Origin: Tatumella ptyseos
Lineage (GTDB): Bacteria > Pseudomonadota > Gammaproteobacteria > Enterobacterales > Enterobacteriaceae
Length of the DNA stretch: 64,000 nt
Reading direction: 5' to 3'
Assembly: GCF_030552895.1 (NCBI RefSeq)
Contig: NZ_CP130649.1
Location: 2,418,001-2,482,000 of the forward strand
Below, in pieces: positions 29,407-38,894 of this stretch (the stretch's first letter is position 1; each line of letters starts with the position of its first letter). The notes beneath the pieces are model-generated. The model had not been told where the DNA came from and ran no database searches. It was given only the letters and a program-made list of their open reading frames with translations. Made by a program: the position numbers and the translations under genes.

Positions 29407-29955
29407 TCAGTGTGGCGTGATAAGTGAATAATAATAGTCCCAATCGAAAGCGGGACCAGGATCTGTTTTACGGCCTGGCGCGATATCACTGTGCCCAGTA
29501 ATATGTTCTTTCGCTAAAGCATAGCTTTCAATTAGCGACTGAGTAATGCTAGTTAAAGCTTGATATTGCTGTTCGGTGTAAGGTAAATCATCCGTTCCTT
29601 CAAGCTCAATCCCAATAGAAAAATCATTACAGTTGTCGACACCTTGGTAAGTCGACTGACCAGCATGCCAAGCTCGTTTATCGAACGGAACGTATTGCAC
29701 TATCTCACCTTCACGGCGAATGAGGCAATGCGCTGCAACACGTAATTCAGCGATGTTTGCAAAATAAGGGTGTTCTTGAGCACTCAGTGTCCCGGTAAAG
29801 AGCTGATCAATATAAGGTCCTCCAAATTCACCGGGGGGTAAGCTAATGTTATGGACCACCAGTAAACGTGGAGACACCCCTTCAGGGCGTTCGTTGTAGT
29901 GAGGTGAAGGGACTCGACGCGCAACGGTCAACCAGTGATCTTTTATCATCAACAT
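29407..29955 (-). CDS. ampD: 1,6-anhydro-N-acetylmuramoyl-L-alanine amidase AmpD
   Basis: Cytoplasmic zinc amidase that cuts the peptide off anhydro-muropeptides during cell-wall recycling and so limits the AmpR inducer. It has 182 residues. Zinc ligands fit the family: His in LLVVHNISLPPGEFGG near residue 35, and His and Asp in ITGHSDIAPGRKTDPGP near 154-166. HAGQSTYQG and CNDFSIGIELEG are also conserved. The start is the first ATG, 29955; ATG at 29949 is also possible. In E. coli nadC lies next, divergently; here ppdD follows directly. Confidence 0.96.
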   Translation of the reverse strand: MLMIKDHWLTVARRVPSPHYNERPEGVSPRLLVVHNISLPPGEFGGPYIDQLFTGTLSAQEHPYFANIAELRVAAHCLIRREGEIVQYVPFDKRAWHAGQSTYQGVDNCNDFSIGIELEGTDDLPYTEQQYQALTSITQSLIESYALAKEHITGHSDIAPGRKTDPGPAFDWDYYYSLITPH

Positions 29956-30191
29956 ATCAGTGTTATTACCACTTATCTAAGCGGCCCTTTTGATTAAATG
30001 AGGGTATCCAACAATAAGCCAGACTTTAATTAAGATTACCATAGGTATTACGCGATACCTCACAAGCTTTATGACACTGAGTGAGAATAAAATCTCTTTA
30101 ATGTGCAGCTTAATCCCAGATGGATTATCCCCTCTTCCCGAATATCTCATCCCGCTTTAAAAAGGTATTTTTATTGCAAAGGATCTGCATT

Positions 30192-30632
30192 ATGGAACAA
30201 GGATTTACCTTAATAGAATTGATGATCGTTATAGCGATCATTGCTATTTTAAGCTCTTTAGGTATTCCAGCCTACCAAGGTTATCTTCAAAAGGCAGCGT
30301 TAACCGATTTACTCCAAGTGTTGCAACCCTATAAAACCGCTGTGGAACTCTGCGCCCTTGAAAAGGGGCAGCTTAATAATTGCCATAGTGGCCAAGAAGG
30401 AATCCCTCTTCCTCATACAACGCGCTATATTGCCGAGTTAACAGTGAATAGTGGCGTTGTACGCGCGCAAGGAGCAAATACCTTAACGGGACTGAGCGCA
30501 GAACTCATTCCCACGCTTCAACCTGAACTCGGCTTATTGACTTGGCAACGCCGTTGTATAGCCACCAATCGAACCTTGAAAGAGAACTGTGAACATCAAC
30601 TTCGCTATGATGATGTGGAGAATAAGCCATGA
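30192..30632 (+). CDS. ppdD: Type IV prepilin PpdD
   Basis: Major pilin-like protein, 146 residues. It has a short leader MEQG before the prepilin peptidase site G|FTLIELM with the conserved Glu5, a hydrophobic helix MIVIAIIAILSSLGIPAYQ, and four cysteines in the two pairs also seen in E. coli PpdD (CALEKGQLNNC, RRCIATN...ENC). ATG 30192 follows AAAGGAT; an in-frame ATG at 30120 would hide the cleavage site behind a long extension. It is first gene of ppdD-hofB-hofC, overlapping hofB by 4 bp. The prepilin peptidase must be encoded elsewhere. Confidence 0.95.
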   Translation: MEQGFTLIELMIVIAIIAILSSLGIPAYQGYLQKAALTDLLQVLQPYKTAVELCALEKGQLNNCHSGQEGIPLPHTTRYIAELTVNSGVVRAQGANTLTGLSAELIPTLQPELGLLTWQRRCIATNRTLKENCEHQLRYDDVENKP

Positions 30633-32026
30633 GTACAGGGACTCCACAGCTTAAAGTATTCTGCGAAAATCATCCGGCCTTAATTATTCATGAAGATAAA
30701 GAATCATTATGCTTGTTAGTCATGTCTTCGCCTTCCTCAGAGGATATCAATCAGCTCGCCTTTGCTTGCCAGAAAAAGATCACCATCAAATCCGTAGGTA
30801 GAAAAGAATACAATACTTACCAGCAACCTACTTCAACGCCCTACGCTTTACATACGGAATATAAAGGCGCTGATAATCCAACGACGATCGATTATTGCCA
30901 AACTATTTTACATCACGCGGTACAACAAAAAGCTTCTGATATTCATATAGAGCCTCATGCTTACGGCGCAAGAATTCGTCTTAGGGTCGACGGCGTGTTG
31001 TGTGTTTATAGTGAGCTAGCCTCTATGGAATCCAATGCGATCTGTAGTCGATTCAAATTACTTGCTGGAGTTGATATTGCTGAAAACCGCCGTCCGCAAG
31101 ACGGTCAACTCAGCTTAACCACCCAAGAGGTAGACTACTCTTTTCGTCTCGCTACCCTTCCTACAAGATTTGGTGAGAAGGTCGTATTACGATTACTCGA
31201 AACATTTAGAGGGGACTTACAATTAGAAAATCTCGGTATCCCTTCTGCACAGTTAGCCGTAATCAAGAAGGCGTTAGCTGCCCCCCAAGGATTAATCATT
31301 GTTACAGGACCTACCGGCAGCGGTAAAACCGCCACGCTCTACAGCGCTCTAAACTCGTTGAATAGAGAGGAATCTAACCTCTGCAGTGTGGAAGATCCTA
31401 TTGAAGTGGTTATCCCTGGAATTAATCAAACTCAAATTAACCTTAAGGCTGGTCTCGATTTCCCGACAATCTTACGAGCATTACTGCGTCAAGATCCCGA
31501 TATCTTGATGATTGGTGAAATTAGAGATAACCAAACGGCAGACATTGCGATCAAAGCCGCTCAGACTGGTCATTTAGTCCTCAGCACATTACACACTAAT
31601 TCCACTCTCGATACGCTGAGTCGATTAACCCAGATGGGCGTTGTGGAATATCTCACTGCCAGTGCTTTGAAACTAGTGGTGGCTCAACGTTTAGTGAGAC
31701 GTTTATGTCAACAGTGTCGGGTTTCGTCCCCCGTGCCCTTACCCTCTCATTTAGTATTGCCCTCACACGAACATTGGTTAGCGGTGGGCTGCCAACTCTG
31801 CATCAGTGGTTACAGTGGACGTCACGCCCTATTTGAATTACTGCCTATTGATTTGACGATAAAAGAAGCCATTATTCAAAGAGCTTCTTTACACGATATT
31901 CGTGCACTTTTACGAGAAAGAAAAATAGAAAGTCTCTTTGAAGCCGGGATACAGGCAGTAATGAAGGGAATCACCACTTATCAAGAGCTACTTCGTGTAG
32001 TCGGAATGGATAATGAAGCAGCTTAA
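30629..32026 (+). CDS. hofB: Type IV pilus assembly ATPase HofB (GspE/PilB family)
   Basis: Hexameric ATPase expected to drive pilin polymerisation with HofC. It has 465 residues. Walker A GPTGSGKT is near residues 227-234, the Asp box and Walker B RQDPDILMIGEIRD near 288-301, and the His box TGHLVLSTLHTN near 311-322. A four-cysteine zinc motif CQQC ... CQLC (about 355-395) is typical of PilB/GspE. It overlaps ppdD by 4 bp and hofC by 14 bp, implying coupled translation. Confidence 0.95.
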   Translation: MSTGTPQLKVFCENHPALIIHEDKESLCLLVMSSPSSEDINQLAFACQKKITIKSVGRKEYNTYQQPTSTPYALHTEYKGADNPTTIDYCQTILHHAVQQKASDIHIEPHAYGARIRLRVDGVLCVYSELASMESNAICSRFKLLAGVDIAENRRPQDGQLSLTTQEVDYSFRLATLPTRFGEKVVLRLLETFRGDLQLENLGIPSAQLAVIKKALAAPQGLIIVTGPTGSGKTATLYSALNSLNREESNLCSVEDPIEVVIPGINQTQINLKAGLDFPTILRALLRQDPDILMIGEIRDNQTADIAIKAAQTGHLVLSTLHTNSTLDTLSRLTQMGVVEYLTASALKLVVAQRLVRRLCQQCRVSSPVPLPSHLVLPSHEHWLAVGCQLCISGYSGRHALFELLPIDLTIKEAIIQRASLHDIRALLRERKIESLFEAGIQAVMKGITTYQELLRVVGMDNEAA

Positions 32027-33212
32027 ACTCTATTCTTGGCAAGGAGTATCTTTTAAGGGGGACAGTTGTTCGGGTTATCAACTTTGTACTGATCGGGAGC
32101 AAGGTGAGCAACTGCTACTGGCTGAGGGGATCATTGCTTACCATTTTAAGCTTAAACACCATCGATTAACAAAATACTGGCAGCTCAACACGCTTACCGT
32201 TTTCTTTCAACAATTGGAGTCCATGCTTAATGCAGGACTCACTCTATCGGTGAGCCTCAATCTATTGATGAATAATCAGTCTTCTCTAGCTTGGCGAGTT
32301 GTGATTGAATTACTTCTGAAAAAAATTACTGCCGGAGAAAAACTCTCGAGAGCGCTCAGCCAATGGCCTCAAATTTTCGCGCCCACCCTTTCAGCGTTAA
32401 TCAGTGCAGGAGAGCTTACCGGTCATTTGCCCAACAGTTGCTTACAAATAGTGAGCTTACTACAGCAGCAGAAAATCATGAGAGCTGAGCTGATTGCGGC
32501 ATTACGCTACCCATGTATCACGTTATTTTTTTTAGTCATTACCACAGCTGGGCTACTCGCTTTTGTGCTGCCAGAGTTCGCGTTAATGTACCAATCGCTA
32601 AATGCGCCTTTGCCCTATCTTACCCAATTATTGATTCGCTTATCTCAACATATCAGTGCGTTGTTACCATTATCCTGTATTCTCGTCGCATTCGTTATCA
32701 CACTCATTCATTATGGGGAACGTCGCTATCCAATGTGGAAACTGGTTCGTCACAGATTCTTACTCTCTACACCACTAGTGGGTGAAGCCTGGCGATGTAG
32801 GCAGCTATCACTACTCTTCTCTACCCTATCCAGTACACAACACTCAGGTCTAACTCTCCTAGATGGATTACAACTTGTCGCCCGTATTTTTACTTCGCCC
32901 TTGTGGAAAAACAGTATTGAGGAGGTTTATCGACGACTCCAAACCGGGGAGAGACTTTCACAAGCACTAACCTATAACGACCTTTATCCGTCTTTAACCC
33001 TACTCCTTATTCGGGCAGCCGAAGAAACCGGTCAGCTTGATAACGCATTTTCTCAATTGGCCAAGTGGTACTCAGACCAAGCTTCAACGCTAAGTCGGCG
33101 TCTTAGTCAGCGCCTTGAACCGTTAATGCTCGCTGTTAGCGGAGGGTTAGTGGGAACCGTAGTTATCGCATTATACTTACCCATATTCTACTTGGGTGAG
33201 GCCCTAGGTTAG
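32013..33212 (+). CDS. hofC: Type IV pilus assembly platform protein HofC (GspF/PilC family)
   Basis: Inner-membrane platform protein of 399 residues. Two repeated GspF domains are visible (FFQQLESMLNAGLTLSVSL near 63-81 and LLFSTLSSTQHSGLTLLDGL near 266-285) and three hydrophobic segments, including the C-terminal one. It is last gene of the ppdD-hofBC operon. In E. coli guaC lies next to it; here there is none, and coaE follows after 107 bp on the same strand. Confidence 0.93.
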   Translation: MKQLKLYSWQGVSFKGDSCSGYQLCTDREQGEQLLLAEGIIAYHFKLKHHRLTKYWQLNTLTVFFQQLESMLNAGLTLSVSLNLLMNNQSSLAWRVVIELLLKKITAGEKLSRALSQWPQIFAPTLSALISAGELTGHLPNSCLQIVSLLQQQKIMRAELIAALRYPCITLFFLVITTAGLLAFVLPEFALMYQSLNAPLPYLTQLLIRLSQHISALLPLSCILVAFVITLIHYGERRYPMWKLVRHRFLLSTPLVGEAWRCRQLSLLFSTLSSTQHSGLTLLDGLQLVARIFTSPLWKNSIEEVYRRLQTGERLSQALTYNDLYPSLTLLLIRAAEETGQLDNAFSQLAKWYSDQASTLSRRLSQRLEPLMLAVSGGLVGTVVIALYLPIFYLGEALG

Positions 33213-33319
33213 CGCTTCCTGAATGGACAAGGTTTACACTCTTGCCTAACCGCTTCATACTTACCCAATGAAGAATAGTGCGCAAGCGCGATACTAAAGA
33301 GTGAGGTTGGGTTAACACT

Positions 33320-33937
33320 ATGACTTATATCGTGGCGCTTACCGGTGGTATTGCGAGTGGTAAATCAACTGTTGCCGAACTGTTTGCGTCAAGGCAGATA
33401 GAGATTATTGACGCAGACCTGATCGCTCGGGAGGTCGTTGAACCCGGCCAGCCCGCCTTAGCAAAGATAAAAGACCACTTTGGTGATCAGGTTCTACTGA
33501 AAGATGGGCAACTTGACCGAAAAAAATTGCGAGAGATTATTTTCTCGATCCCCCAGCATAAACAATGGCTGAATAACTTGTTACATCCATTGATTCAACA
33601 AAGAACCCAGCAGAGGATCGCACAATGTTCCGGGCAATGGTGTCTCTGGGTAGTGCCTCTTTTAGTTGAAAACCAACTTCAGCATCTTGCCCAGCGAGTG
33701 ATAGTCGTCGACAGCGAAGAAGAAAAACAAATTGACCGGGTCTGTGAACGCGATGGCATCTCTCGATCACAAGCTTTGGCTATTATTCACTCTCAAGCCA
33801 CGCGACAACAACGGTTAGCCATTGCGGATGATGTCATCGATAACAATTTATCGAAAAGCGCGCTAGCTGAAAAAGTCTCTCAGTTAATTTTGACCTATAA
33901 CCAATTAGCATCAGAAGATAAGGAGCGCGATCTATGA
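33320..33937 (+). CDS. coaE: Dephospho-CoA kinase
   Basis: Last step of coenzyme A synthesis, phosphorylating the ribose 3' OH of dephospho-CoA. P-loop kinase of 205 residues with GGIASGKST at residues 9-17, DADLIAREVVEPG near 32-44 and a LID region around CERDGISRSQA. It overlaps zapD by 4 bp (ATGA). The coaE-zapD-yacG order is the normal enterobacterial one. Confidence 0.97.
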   Translation: MTYIVALTGGIASGKSTVAELFASRQIEIIDADLIAREVVEPGQPALAKIKDHFGDQVLLKDGQLDRKKLREIIFSIPQHKQWLNNLLHPLIQQRTQQRIAQCSGQWCLWVVPLLVENQLQHLAQRVIVVDSEEEKQIDRVCERDGISRSQALAIIHSQATRQQRLAIADDVIDNNLSKSALAEKVSQLILTYNQLASEDKERDL

Positions 33938-34677
33938 CCCAGTCACCCATCGTCTTCGAATACCCGCTCAACGAAAAAATGCGGAATTGGTTGCGCGTTG
34001 AATACTTACTTCAGCAACTAACGGCCTCAAATAACGCTGGCTCATCGGAGGCTTGCTTACTATTTTTACGTACCCTGACGGAGTTGCTTGATATCTTCGA
34101 GCGCAGTGAATTACGGGCCGACTTGCTTAAAGAGTTGGAAAAGCAGCAAGGAAAACTTCACCAATGGCTAGCGGTTCCGGATATCGATGTACAAGCCGTT
34201 AAACAGTTGATCAGCGAGCTTAGCGCTCACAGTCATGCTGTTAACACAGCACCTAAGTTTGGGTCGACATTTAAAGAAGACCGTTTTATTGGCCAATTAC
34301 GTCAACGCCTCTCTATTCCAGGTGGCTATTGTAACTTTGACACGCCGACCTTGCACCTCTGGCTACATCTTCCAATGGAAAAACGCCAAGCACAAATCAA
34401 TCAATGGTGCTTGGAATTAGAGGTATTACATCTTAGTTTACAGGCTATTCTTCATCTCATTAGACAAAGTGGTCGATATATAGATGCGCAAGCGCATCAA
34501 GGTTTCTATCAAAATTCAGCGGATGAAAAAGACCTTATTCGTATCAAATTAACGAGCGAAGATGAAATTTATCCACAAGTCTCTGGGCATAAAGCGCGTT
34601 TCTCAATTCGCTTTTTTCCATTAGAAAACGATGGTAGAGTCCCAGAAAATTTATTATTCCAACTCGCTTGCTGCTAA
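33934..34677 (+). CDS. zapD: Cell division protein ZapD
   Basis: FtsZ-binding protein that bundles FtsZ filaments at midcell; formerly YacF. It has 247 residues matching E. coli ([21 protein letters not shown] at the start, [17 protein letters not shown] in the middle, ARFSIRFFP near the end). It is cytoplasmic with no signal or membrane segment. It starts inside the coaE stop with AAGGAG 8 nt upstream and is followed by yacG after 8 bp. Confidence 0.96.
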   Translation: MTQSPIVFEYPLNEKMRNWLRVEYLLQQLTASNNAGSSEACLLFLRTLTELLDIFERSELRADLLKELEKQQGKLHQWLAVPDIDVQAVKQLISELSAHSHAVNTAPKFGSTFKEDRFIGQLRQRLSIPGGYCNFDTPTLHLWLHLPMEKRQAQINQWCLELEVLHLSLQAILHLIRQSGRYIDAQAHQGFYQNSADEKDLIRIKLTSEDEIYPQVSGHKARFSIRFFPLENDGRVPENLLFQLACC

Positions 34678-34685
34678 GAGGTCTT

Positions 34686-34886
34686 ATGCAATTCGAACCC
34701 ACTACTGTTAACTGCCCACAATGCCAAAAAGAGGTCATTTGGGATGAGTTAAGCGCTTGGCGCCCATTTTGCTCTAAGCGTTGCCAAATGATTGATCTTG
34801 GCGAATGGGCAGCGGAAGAAAAATCAATCCCAGGGCAGCCAACTCATTTTGACCATGAGGACTGGAGCGAGAAAGATCCGGAGTAA
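34686..34886 (+). CDS. yacG: DNA gyrase inhibitor YacG (zinc protein)
   Basis: Small zinc protein of 66 residues that binds GyrB and inhibits gyrase in E. coli. The four zinc cysteines are in the pattern C-x2-C-x15-C-x3-C (CPQC ... CSKRC), followed by the conserved [11 protein letters not shown] 34686 follows AGAGG; the in-frame start at 34668 lies inside zapD and is not needed. Confidence 0.95.
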   Translation: MQFEPTTVNCPQCQKEVIWDELSAWRPFCSKRCQMIDLGEWAAEEKSIPGQPTHFDHEDWSEKDPE

Positions 34887-34903
34887 CACTATAAAATGGG
34901 CGA

Positions 34904-35299
34904 TTACAGTTCGCCTTTGACTAATCTTTCTACCATTCCACTATTCGCTGGCGGAAACTCATCAGCTTGTAAGTCTGTCTGAGTAACCCAGCGTTGAGGT
35001 TGACCTTCTTTACCCCATGGTTCGCCCTGCCACTGCTCGACTAAGTAAAAGTGAAGGGTAACGCTGACCTCCTGATACGTATGACTCGCAGTACCAATAG
35101 AATGAGCTTCGGTAACGGTGATCCCCGTTTCTTCCATGAGTTCACGCGTTAACCCTTCTAGCGCTGTCTCGCCAGCTTCGATTTTACCGCCTGGAAATTC
35201 CCACTTATTGGCCATATGTGAGGTTGATGCGCGTTGCGTAAGAAAGATTTCTTTCTGAGCGTTACGAATAATACCGACTGCAACCTGTAGATTTTTCAT
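34904..35299 (-). CDS. mutT: 8-oxo-dGTP diphosphatase MutT
   Basis: Nudix hydrolase that removes oxidised 8-oxo-dGTP from the nucleotide pool and prevents A:T to C:G changes. It has 131 residues. The Nudix box is complete, from GGKIEAGE to REL.EETGI (about residues 37-60). The start at ATG 35299 (MKNLQVAVGIIRN) equals the family N-terminus; an ATG at 35341 would extend into the secA terminator. It lies downstream of secA on the same strand, and a strong hairpin separates the two. Confidence 0.96.
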   Translation of the reverse strand: MKNLQVAVGIIRNAQKEIFLTQRASTSHMANKWEFPGGKIEAGETALEGLTRELMEETGITVTEAHSIGTASHTYQEVSVTLHFYLVEQWQGEPWGKEGQPQRWVTQTDLQADEFPPANSGMVERLVKGEL

Positions 35300-35322
35300 T
35301 ACTTGTACCCTACTAGACAATA

Positions 35323-35350
35323 AAAAGGCCCATGTTTCCATGGACCTTTT
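35323..35350 (-). terminator. secA: Rho-independent terminator between secA and mutT
   Basis: Arms AAAAGGCCCATG (35323-35334) and CATGGACCTTTT (35339-35350) around a 4-nt loop (GAAA on the minus strand): 12 pairs with one G:U. The minus strand continues TTTTTATTG. It would largely uncouple mutT from secM-secA. Confidence 0.9.
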
Positions 35351-35377
35351 CTGATATCAGCTACTTACCAGAACGGA

Positions 35378-38083
35378 TTATGCTAAACGTCCATGACACT
35401 GTTTGTATTTTTTACCAGAACCACATGGGCATAAATCGTTGCGACCGACTTTGCGCTCTGCTGCTTGGTTAGCCATTTCATTTGCTGCGGCAGTTTCGTC
35501 ATCAACATGGCTAAGCTGTTGCTGTTCTGCTAAACGCTCAGCTTCGTCACGGAACTGCTGTTCCATCGCCTCGACTTCTTCAGGCATACGAACTTGAACT
35601 TTACTCAAGGTGCTGACAACTTCATATTTGAGCCCTTCAAGCATGCTCGCAAACATCGCAAAGGATTCCCGCTTGTACTCTTGCTTCGGATCTTTCTGCG
35701 CATAGCCACGTAAATGGATACCTTGACGTAAGTAGTCCATTGCCGCAAGGTGCTCTTTCCACAGCGTATCCAATGTCTGCAGCATAATCCCTTTTTCGAA
35801 ACTACGCATAGTGTCCACACCCACAGCCGCTTCTTTATCGGCATATTGTTGCAGAGAGTGCTGTAGAATTCGTTCACGCAACACTTCTTCGTGTAATTCT
35901 GGCTCTTTATCTAGCCACTCAGTTAGCGGAAGATGAAGTTCAAAATCAGTACGAAGACGTTCTTCTAAACCAGGGACATCCCACATCTCTTCAAGAGACT
36001 GAGGCGGGATAAATTGACTGATTGTCGAGCTTAAGACATCTTCACGAATACTATTGATAGTTTCGCTAACATCTGAAACGTCCAACAACTCATTACGTTG
36101 GGAGTAGATAGCTTTTCGCTGATCATTGGCTACATCATCGTATTCCAGTAATTGCTTCCGGATGTCGAAGTTACGGCTTTCAACTTTACGTTGTGCATTC
36201 GCGATAGCTTTAGTCACCCAAGGGTGCTCGATCGCTTCGCCAGGTTTCATCCCTAGTTTACGCATCATGCCTGAAACGCGGTCCGAGGCAAAAATACGCA
36301 TTAGGGCGTCTTCCATTGAAAGATAGAAGCGTGATGAACCTTTATCCCCCTGACGACCGGCACGACCACGAAGCTGGTTATCAATACGGCGTGATTCATG
36401 ACGCTCTGTACCGATAATATGCAGACCACCTGCTTCAAGCACTGCATCATGGCGAACTTGCCACGCTTCTTTTATTGCAGCGATCTCTGCCTCAGTCGGG
36501 TCAGTTAACGCTTCGACTTCAGCGTGCCAGCTTCCGCCTAACATGATGTCAGTACCGCGCCCTGCCATGTTTGTCGCAATAGTCACTGCACCAGGCTGAC
36601 CTGCTTGTGCAATAATATCCGCTTCACTAGCGTGGAATTTGGCATTCAGGACGCTATGTTTAATCCCAGCCCGCGCTAATGCATCGGCAACAACTTCTGA
36701 TTTTTCAATCGAAATAGTACCGACCAACACAGGTTGTCCACGTGAAGTACAATCTTTGATATCTTCAATGATCGCATCAATTTTTTCTTTCTCAGTCATA
36801 TAGACCAAGTCAGCATTATCTTTACGCACCATCGGACGGTTCGTTGGGACAACAATAGTATCTAACTTATAGATGCTACTGAATTCAAAGGCTTCGGTAT
36901 CGGCGGTACCGGTCATACCTGCGAGTTTCTCATAAATACGGAAGTAGTTCTGGAAAGTGATCGACGCCAGAGTTTGGTTCTCATTCTGGATTTCAACGCC
37001 TTCTTTCGCTTCAACCGCCTGGTGCAGACCTTCAGACCAACGACGGCCCTGCATGGTACGCCCTGTATGCTCATCGACAATAATGACTTCACCGTCTTTT
37101 ACGATGTAATCTACATCGCGCGTGAAGAGCGCATGCGCACGTAAGGCTGCCGTTACATGGTGCATCAGCATGATGTTAGTCGGTGAGTATAGGGATTCAC
37201 CTTCTTCCATGATGTTCTGTGCCACAAGTAACTGCTCAATTTTTACAAGTCCGCGTTCCGTTAGGTGTACCTGACGCGCTTTTTCATCTACAGAGAAGTC
37301 ACCTTCACCTTGGAAGGTATCAGAGTCTTCTTTATCTTGGCGAACCAAGTGCGGAATAATTTTGTTAACTTGAATATAAAGTTCAGAACTATCTTCCGCC
37401 GGACCTGAAATGATCAGTGGTGTACGCGCCTCATCAATCAGAATTGAGTCAACCTCATCGACTAACGCATAATGCAGTTTACGCTGAACACGTTCTTCAG
37501 GGCTGAACGCCATATTGTCGCGTAGGTAATCGAACCCGTATTCGTTATTGGTTCCGTAAGTAATATCTGCTGCATAGGCCTCACGCTTAGCTGGAGCTTG
37601 CATTCCAGGTAAGTTAATACCGATAGTTAGGCCTAAGAACTCAAATAATGGGCGGTTGTTTTCGGCATCACGTTGCGCAAGGTAGTCGTTCACTGTCACA
37701 ACGTGAACACCTTTACCCGTTAACGCATTAAGATAGGCGGGTAATGTTGCGGTTAAGGTTTTACCCTCACCGGTACGCATTTCTGCTATGCAACGTTCGT
37801 TCAGAACCATGCCACCTAATAATTGCACATCAAAATGGCGCATATTGAAAACACGCTTACTGGCTTCACGTACCGTAGCAAATGCTTCTGGAATGAGACT
37901 CTCAAGGCTTTCACCTTTTTCCAAGCGCTGACGAAACTCGCCCGTTTTTGCTTTTAATTGCTCATCACTAAGGGCGACGTAGTCCGGTTCCATCTTATTG
38001 ATGATATCAACCACTTTACGCATACGGCGTAAAGTACGGTCATTACTGCTACCAAAAATTTTAGTTAATAACTTCATTACCAT
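35378..38083 (-). CDS. secA: Preprotein translocase ATPase SecA
   Basis: Motor of the Sec export pathway, working with SecYEG. At 901 residues it equals E. coli SecA. Walker A MRTGEGKT is near residues 102-109, DEVD near 209, then the preprotein cross-linking domain, motifs MAGRGTDI and [10 protein letters not shown] of the second nucleotide-binding fold, and a C-terminal zinc module [13 protein letters not shown]. The ATG at 38083 is 53 nt after the secM stop; the AAGAG ribosome site lies in that short spacer, as expected for SecM-controlled translation. Confidence 0.98.
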   Translation of the reverse strand: MVMKLLTKIFGSSNDRTLRRMRKVVDIINKMEPDYVALSDEQLKAKTGEFRQRLEKGESLESLIPEAFATVREASKRVFNMRHFDVQLLGGMVLNERCIAEMRTGEGKTLTATLPAYLNALTGKGVHVVTVNDYLAQRDAENNRPLFEFLGLTIGINLPGMQAPAKREAYAADITYGTNNEYGFDYLRDNMAFSPEERVQRKLHYALVDEVDSILIDEARTPLIISGPAEDSSELYIQVNKIIPHLVRQDKEDSDTFQGEGDFSVDEKARQVHLTERGLVKIEQLLVAQNIMEEGESLYSPTNIMLMHHVTAALRAHALFTRDVDYIVKDGEVIIVDEHTGRTMQGRRWSEGLHQAVEAKEGVEIQNENQTLASITFQNYFRIYEKLAGMTGTADTEAFEFSSIYKLDTIVVPTNRPMVRKDNADLVYMTEKEKIDAIIEDIKDCTSRGQPVLVGTISIEKSEVVADALARAGIKHSVLNAKFHASEADIIAQAGQPGAVTIATNMAGRGTDIMLGGSWHAEVEALTDPTEAEIAAIKEAWQVRHDAVLEAGGLHIIGTERHESRRIDNQLRGRAGRQGDKGSSRFYLSMEDALMRIFASDRVSGMMRKLGMKPGEAIEHPWVTKAIANAQRKVESRNFDIRKQLLEYDDVANDQRKAIYSQRNELLDVSDVSETINSIREDVLSSTISQFIPPQSLEEMWDVPGLEERLRTDFELHLPLTEWLDKEPELHEEVLRERILQHSLQQYADKEAAVGVDTMRSFEKGIMLQTLDTLWKEHLAAMDYLRQGIHLRGYAQKDPKQEYKRESFAMFASMLEGLKYEVVSTLSKVQVRMPEEVEAMEQQFRDEAERLAEQQQLSHVDDETAAANEMANQAAERKVGRNDLCPCGSGKKYKQCHGRLA

Positions 38084-38136
38084 GATTATAAATTCTCTTT
38101 ATTGACAACAATTTCACGAGTTGTGACGACATAATT

Positions 38137-38640
38137 TTAATTTTTATCGTGAAGGGGTCCGGCACGAATTCCTCGGACTTGAGCTACCCAGTGGCCGGTC
38201 GAAAACACCATAGGAGTTCGAGCGACAAGCCGCTGACAAAATAGACGGCTAGCTTTTAATGCTGCCGCCGACGTCAATAGAGTAATTAATGAATAGAGGG
38301 CAACTAAGCTTTTAACCGTCAGCTGCGAATATGCGGGCTCGCGACTTTGCGTTCTCGGTAGAGAGAAAGAAAGGTGACGAATAACCGTGCGGAGGGTTTG
38401 CTGATGCCAGAAATTTTGTACGTAAGTAGGACGTAATACCCGTTCATGTAGACGTATTAAGTGGTGTATACGTGCTTGAGGGGATATAGAAAGCTTGTTA
38501 GATAATGCAGTGTCGTTGGTATTGGTGATGAGGCCGTTGGTAAAAGGCAACCCTAAACCCGCCGCGACTATCCCTAATAAGAGATGCGGCCATAGATAGC
38601 GTCTACCTAATTTTCCCCAGCGCGAAATCAAACCAATCAC
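38137..38640 (-). CDS. secM: Secretion monitor SecM with translation arrest motif (GTG start)
   Basis: Leader protein that stalls its own ribosome when export is slow and thereby exposes the secA ribosome site. It has 167 residues. The N-terminus keeps the E. coli signal peptide pattern (RRYLWPHLLLGIVAAGLGLP), the middle is divergent, and the arrest sequence near the C-terminus reads FSTGHWVAQVRGIRAGP. Every key position of F-x4-WI-x4-GIRAGP is kept except Ile to Val. Five residues follow. The start is GTG 38640, with GGAT 5 nt upstream. It lies directly upstream of secA. Confidence 0.93.
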   Translation of the reverse strand: MIGLISRWGKLGRRYLWPHLLLGIVAAGLGLPFTNGLITNTNDTALSNKLSISPQARIHHLIRLHERVLRPTYVQNFWHQQTLRTVIRHLSFSLPRTQSREPAYSQLTVKSLVALYSLITLLTSAAALKASRLFCQRLVARTPMVFSTGHWVAQVRGIRAGPLHDKN

Positions 38641-38894
38641 AATTCATCCATTAATATTGAAAAAAAGCGTCTTTTATCGTTATAAAGGATAGGTGCAGCT
38701 CTTCCTGGTTGCCCTGCCTACCGAATAACGTTGATAGTAGCATCAATCGCCCTACGCCACACTAATGATTAGGTTGAATCATTGAAAAAGCGGTCAAACG
38801 CGTACATTTCATACAAAAAAAAACGAGCCGGCTGAACGGAGAGAAGTCAGCGTGGCTCGTTTATTACTACAGCGTATAAGCCGTATTAATTGTA
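38641..38894. other. Intergenic region lpxC-secM
   Basis: About 254 bp without a gene. It holds the lpxC terminator at its lpxC end and presumably the secM-secA promoter on the minus strand. No other structure was recognised. Confidence 0.5.
38815..38862 (-). terminator. lpxC: Rho-independent terminator of lpxC (end of dcw cluster)
   Basis: ACGAGCC (38823-38829) pairs with GGCTCGT (38854-38860), with inner GCTGA/TCAGC pairing across small bulges. The minus strand then has nine T. It lies about 33 nt past the lpxC stop. Confidence 0.88.
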
